Positions 7,233-8,929 of a DNA stretch of 8,929 bases are shown in pieces (within the stretch, counting starts at the first letter, position 1; each line of letters opens with the position of its first letter). The DNA is from Ferruginibacter sp. (GTDB lineage Bacteria; Bacteroidota; Bacteroidia; Chitinophagales; Chitinophagaceae): the NCBI GenBank assembly GCA_025357775.1, contig JANXOQ010000075.1, positions 1-8,929 of the forward strand, given 5' to 3'. A model generated the notes under the pieces. The model made no database searches. It was not told the DNA's origin and saw only the letters and a list, made by a program, of their open reading frames with translations. The position numbers and the translations under genes are program-made.

Positions 7233-8174
7233 TTATTTTATGGAAGCTAATTTTTCTTTTATTACTTGATTTAAATTTCTAGAAACAGGTATTTCTTCTT
7301 GCAAAAAAGGTAATTGTAAACGATAACCTTGGGCTGTGCCGTTTACACCTTGTACCAAACTTATATTTACGACGGCGGTACGGTGGCACCTAAAAATTTG
7401 TGTAAACGAGGTGCAGTTTTCCTCCACACGTTTTAGTGTAGTGCGTATAATGGTGGTTTTCAGTTTTTCATTTTCTTGGTAAAAAATTTTTACATAATTA
7501 TCTGCAGAGGTAGCTGCTATAAAACTTGTATGCAATAAGATAATGTTATCTTTTTCGTTTTCTGCTTGCAGGGTTATATATTTTGGCGATGATGCTTCTT
7601 CTATTTCTTTTATACCATCAACTTTAATTTCCTGCTTTACCAAATATGTTTCGTCTTTTTTTATAGGTAATGTATAAGTAGGTAAACTTTCATTTATTAA
7701 AGCCACTTCGGTTTTATATTTTTTTAAAAGCCTTGCTTGGTTTATAAGAATACTTACGGTAGCGGGGGCAATGCCCACAATAGCTGTATTAAAAATCATT
7801 GTCAACCAATTGTTAAAAGAAAAATTACCGCCCCACAAAAATACCCCTGCTATCACATTAAAAGTAGCAATGGTTGTAATTATGATTAAGGTAAAAATAA
7901 TTTCTCTGCCTATATTCCATTTTTCTTCTTTAAAAAATTGTGGAAACAAAGGGAACAAAACAAAAAAATCGAAAATAATAGCTGAAAATGTAAGTAAGCC
8001 AGCAATGGCGCTGTTTATTAATACTTGATTAAAATTAGGGTTATTTCCAAATGGTTTTAATAATAATAGAAATAAAAAAACTACGACTGCAAAAATAAAT
8101 GCCAATTTTATTTTTGCAGGTTTTCGTTCTTCGAGTGGGTAAGATTTGTGAAGGATTAAGGACAGTTTTGTCAT
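7233..8174 (-). CDS. Membrane-anchored LytTR-family transcriptional regulator
   Basis: This 313-residue protein has four predicted membrane helices (about residues 22-40, 51-74, 92-114 and 123-145). A linker leads to a C-terminal LytTR DNA-binding domain (about 205-308). The LytTR hallmarks are visible: SADNYVKIFY (223-232), RTTLKRVEE (244-252), FRCHRTAVVN (261-270), GYRLQL (283-288) and IPVSRN (295-300). LytTR domains bind DNA through beta strands, usually as response-regulator outputs. Here a membrane domain takes the place of the receiver, so signal sensing is probably direct and independent of phosphorylation. No histidine kinase is adjacent. The ATG at 8174 starts a cytoplasmic N-terminus, leaving the LytTR domain inside the cell. 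A promoter-like site lies at 8207-8236. The barrel gene lies 304 bases downstream on the same strand, and a divergent lipoprotein gene lies upstream. Either could be a target, but this is unproven. Confidence 0.9.
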   Translation of the reverse strand: MTKLSLILHKSYPLEERKPAKIKLAFIFAVVVFLFLLLLKPFGNNPNFNQVLINSAIAGLLTFSAIIFDFFVLFPLFPQFFKEEKWNIGREIIFTLIIITTIATFNVIAGVFLWGGNFSFNNWLTMIFNTAIVGIAPATVSILINQARLLKKYKTEVALINESLPTYTLPIKKDETYLVKQEIKVDGIKEIEEASSPKYITLQAENEKDNIILLHTSFIAATSADNYVKIFYQENEKLKTTIIRTTLKRVEENCTSFTQIFRCHRTAVVNISLVQGVNGTAQGYRLQLPFLQEEIPVSRNLNQVIKEKLASIK

Positions 8175-8206
8175 ATAGTATTTAAAAATAATGCAAAAAT
8201 TTTATT

Positions 8207-8236
8207 CAAATAGTTTATTTATATTCACTTTGTCAA
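8207..8236 (-). promoter_or_regulatory. Candidate promoter of the LytTR gene
   Basis: On the minus strand TTGACA (8231-8236) supplies a -33 TTG, and TATTTG (8207-8212) resembles the 3' part of the -7 consensus TAnnTTTG, though one spacer base short. The two elements are 21 bases apart (TTG to TATTTG), within the usual range for the Bacteroidota primary sigma factor. The -7 element lies 32 bases before the ATG. Confidence 0.4.
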
Positions 8237-8290
8237 TCTAGTGCATAATGAAAGATGAATAAAGGGTTAAAGATGAAATGTGCGACGCCA

Positions 8291-8363
8291 CCGAGGCTTC
8301 CCATAGCTGCTGCTTTTACTCGGCTTATAAATAAAGCGAAGCTTATTTATGAGCCTTAAAAGC
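8291..8363. other. Long two-part hairpin with alternative pairing in divergent leader
   Basis: In the 282-base region between the LytTR and lipoprotein genes, GCTTTTA (8312-8318) pairs with TAAAAGC (8357-8363). Inside it, after a 3/1 internal loop, a 13-bp stem with one G-T pair joins 8322-8334 to 8343-8355, closing on the loop AGCGAAGC. Upstream, CCGAG (8291-8295) can instead pair with CTCGG (8319-8323), which overlaps the base of the 13-bp stem, so the two folds exclude each other. No T-run follows on either strand, so it is not a simple terminator. It could be a leader RNA structure, a protein-binding palindrome or a decayed mobile repeat. The rest of 8175-8456 shows only the promoter-like site. 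Confidence 0.5.
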
Positions 8364-8456
8364 GAAAAAATTGGTAGAAGAAATGACAAATTTTAAAAAG
8401 ATATAATCTCTGAAAGAAACAAAAAATTATTTATTAATCATAATTAAATATAAAAA

Positions 8457-8813
8457 ATGAAACGTTTTACATTAGCATTATTAATAATTTTTATCATTGC
8501 AATTTCATGTAAATCTACTGGCTCTATGACAGCTATTAAACCAAAACAAGGCAGCATTGAGCTACCCGAAAAAGGAGAGTTTAGAATTTGGAAAGATATT
8601 GCTCATCCAAGCTTTACCGTTACGTTATCAAATCCTTCGGCAATGCAATCTTGCGAAGTATACACCGTTAAAAGTAGTGGCAATGAAAAATGGGTGAGCC
8701 CATCGCTACAAGCAGGAAAAACCCTTACTATTAGTGTACCTGCAAATGGGCATTTGTTTTTCAAAAACTTTAATCCTAATATTTTGAAAATAAATTATAA
8801 GGTAGAGGACTAG
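8457..8813 (+). CDS. Small putative lipoprotein
   Basis: This 118-residue protein starts with a short lipoprotein signal (MKRFTLALLIIFIIAISC). C18 is the likely lipidated cysteine in the box AISC, which is looser than the proteobacterial consensus but usual for Bacteroidota. The mature part, about 100 residues, has beta-rich character (EFRIWKDIAHPSFTVTLSN, then LQAGKTLTISVPANGHLFFKN) and one more cysteine (C65). It reads as a small beta-sandwich of the kind that displays an extracytoplasmic domain. I do not recognise a specific family. The ATG at 8457 follows an A-rich stretch and is the only start that includes the signal. The gene is divergent from the LytTR regulator and is followed at once by a tandem array, with no intrinsic terminator before it. 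Confidence 0.8.
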   Translation: MKRFTLALLIIFIIAISCKSTGSMTAIKPKQGSIELPEKGEFRIWKDIAHPSFTVTLSNPSAMQSCEVYTVKSSGNEKWVSPSLQAGKTLTISVPANGHLFFKNFNPNILKINYKVED

Positions 8814-8835
8814 CGAAAAAAAATCAAGCTAATTG

Positions 8836-8929
8836 TCAATTTCGACAAGCTCAATTTCGACAAGCTCAATTTCGACAAGCTCAATTTCGACAAGCTCAAT
8901 TTCGACAAGCTCAATTTCGACAAGCTCAA
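8836..8929. repeat. Perfect 15-bp tandem repeat array, continues past window
   Basis: Six identical copies of TCAATTTCGACAAGC run head to tail from 8836 to 8925, then four bases of a seventh at the edge. Bases 8824-8833 (TCAAGCTAAT) look like a decayed partial copy, marking the left border. The array begins 22 bases after the lipoprotein stop. There are no spacers between units. The reverse strand of the unit reads TTGAGCTTGTCGAAA in another phase, a string I recall recurring between genes in various bacteria. Confidence 0.95.

Noticed and set aside
7771..8028. Plus-strand ORF of 85 codons within the LytTR gene
   Set aside because: It is antisense to the membrane helices of the LytTR regulator, with Lys/Ile-rich composition expected from AT-rich shadow translation.
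8836..8929. CRISPR array
   Set aside because: The copies are directly abutting 15-base units with no spacers, so this is a simple tandem repeat.

Overview
The window is strongly AT-rich and reads as chromosomal DNA from a member of the Bacteroidota, probably Chitinophagales/Sphingobacteria-like. The placement is inferred from several things: a four-helix membrane protein ending in a LytTR DNA-binding domain, a long rhomboid protease with soluble extensions, a beta-barrel outer-membrane protein, -7 boxes resembling TAnnTTTG, and A-rich regions before start codons instead of strong Shine-Dalgarno sites. No rRNA, tRNA, phage gene, transposase or CRISPR array was found.

Layout, left to right. 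Positions 1-3881 are all on the minus strand: a CorA-type Mg2+/Co2+ transporter cut by the left edge, a rhomboid serine protease 13 bases upstream of it (probably one operon), then asparaginyl-tRNA synthetase (asnS) with its own intrinsic terminator separating it from the rhomboid gene. A divergent intergenic region (3882-4187) leads to two plus-strand genes: a gamma-carbonic-anhydrase-like hexapeptide-repeat protein and an unrecognised His/Cys-rich 167-residue protein. These end at a clear bidirectional terminator (5279-5311). On the other side of it are minus-strand genes: a small putative secreted protein, a 431-residue outer-membrane beta-barrel protein with an internal duplication, and a membrane-bound LytTR regulator. 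Last, on the plus strand, is a small lipoprotein gene followed by a perfect 15-bp tandem array that runs off the right edge.

Most genes are ordinary housekeeping or envelope functions. The non-coding segments are the more unusual part. Between the LytTR gene and the barrel gene lie a degenerate palindromic (REP-like) segment and a stretch of seven G-runs. The leader between the LytTR and lipoprotein genes holds a long two-part hairpin with an alternative pairing partner. The 15-bp array looks recently expanded. I do not see a convincing new multi-gene system. The best candidates for undescribed biology are the His/Cys-rich protein beside the gamma-CA homologue, the rhomboid with two extra soluble domains, and the repeat/hairpin elements.
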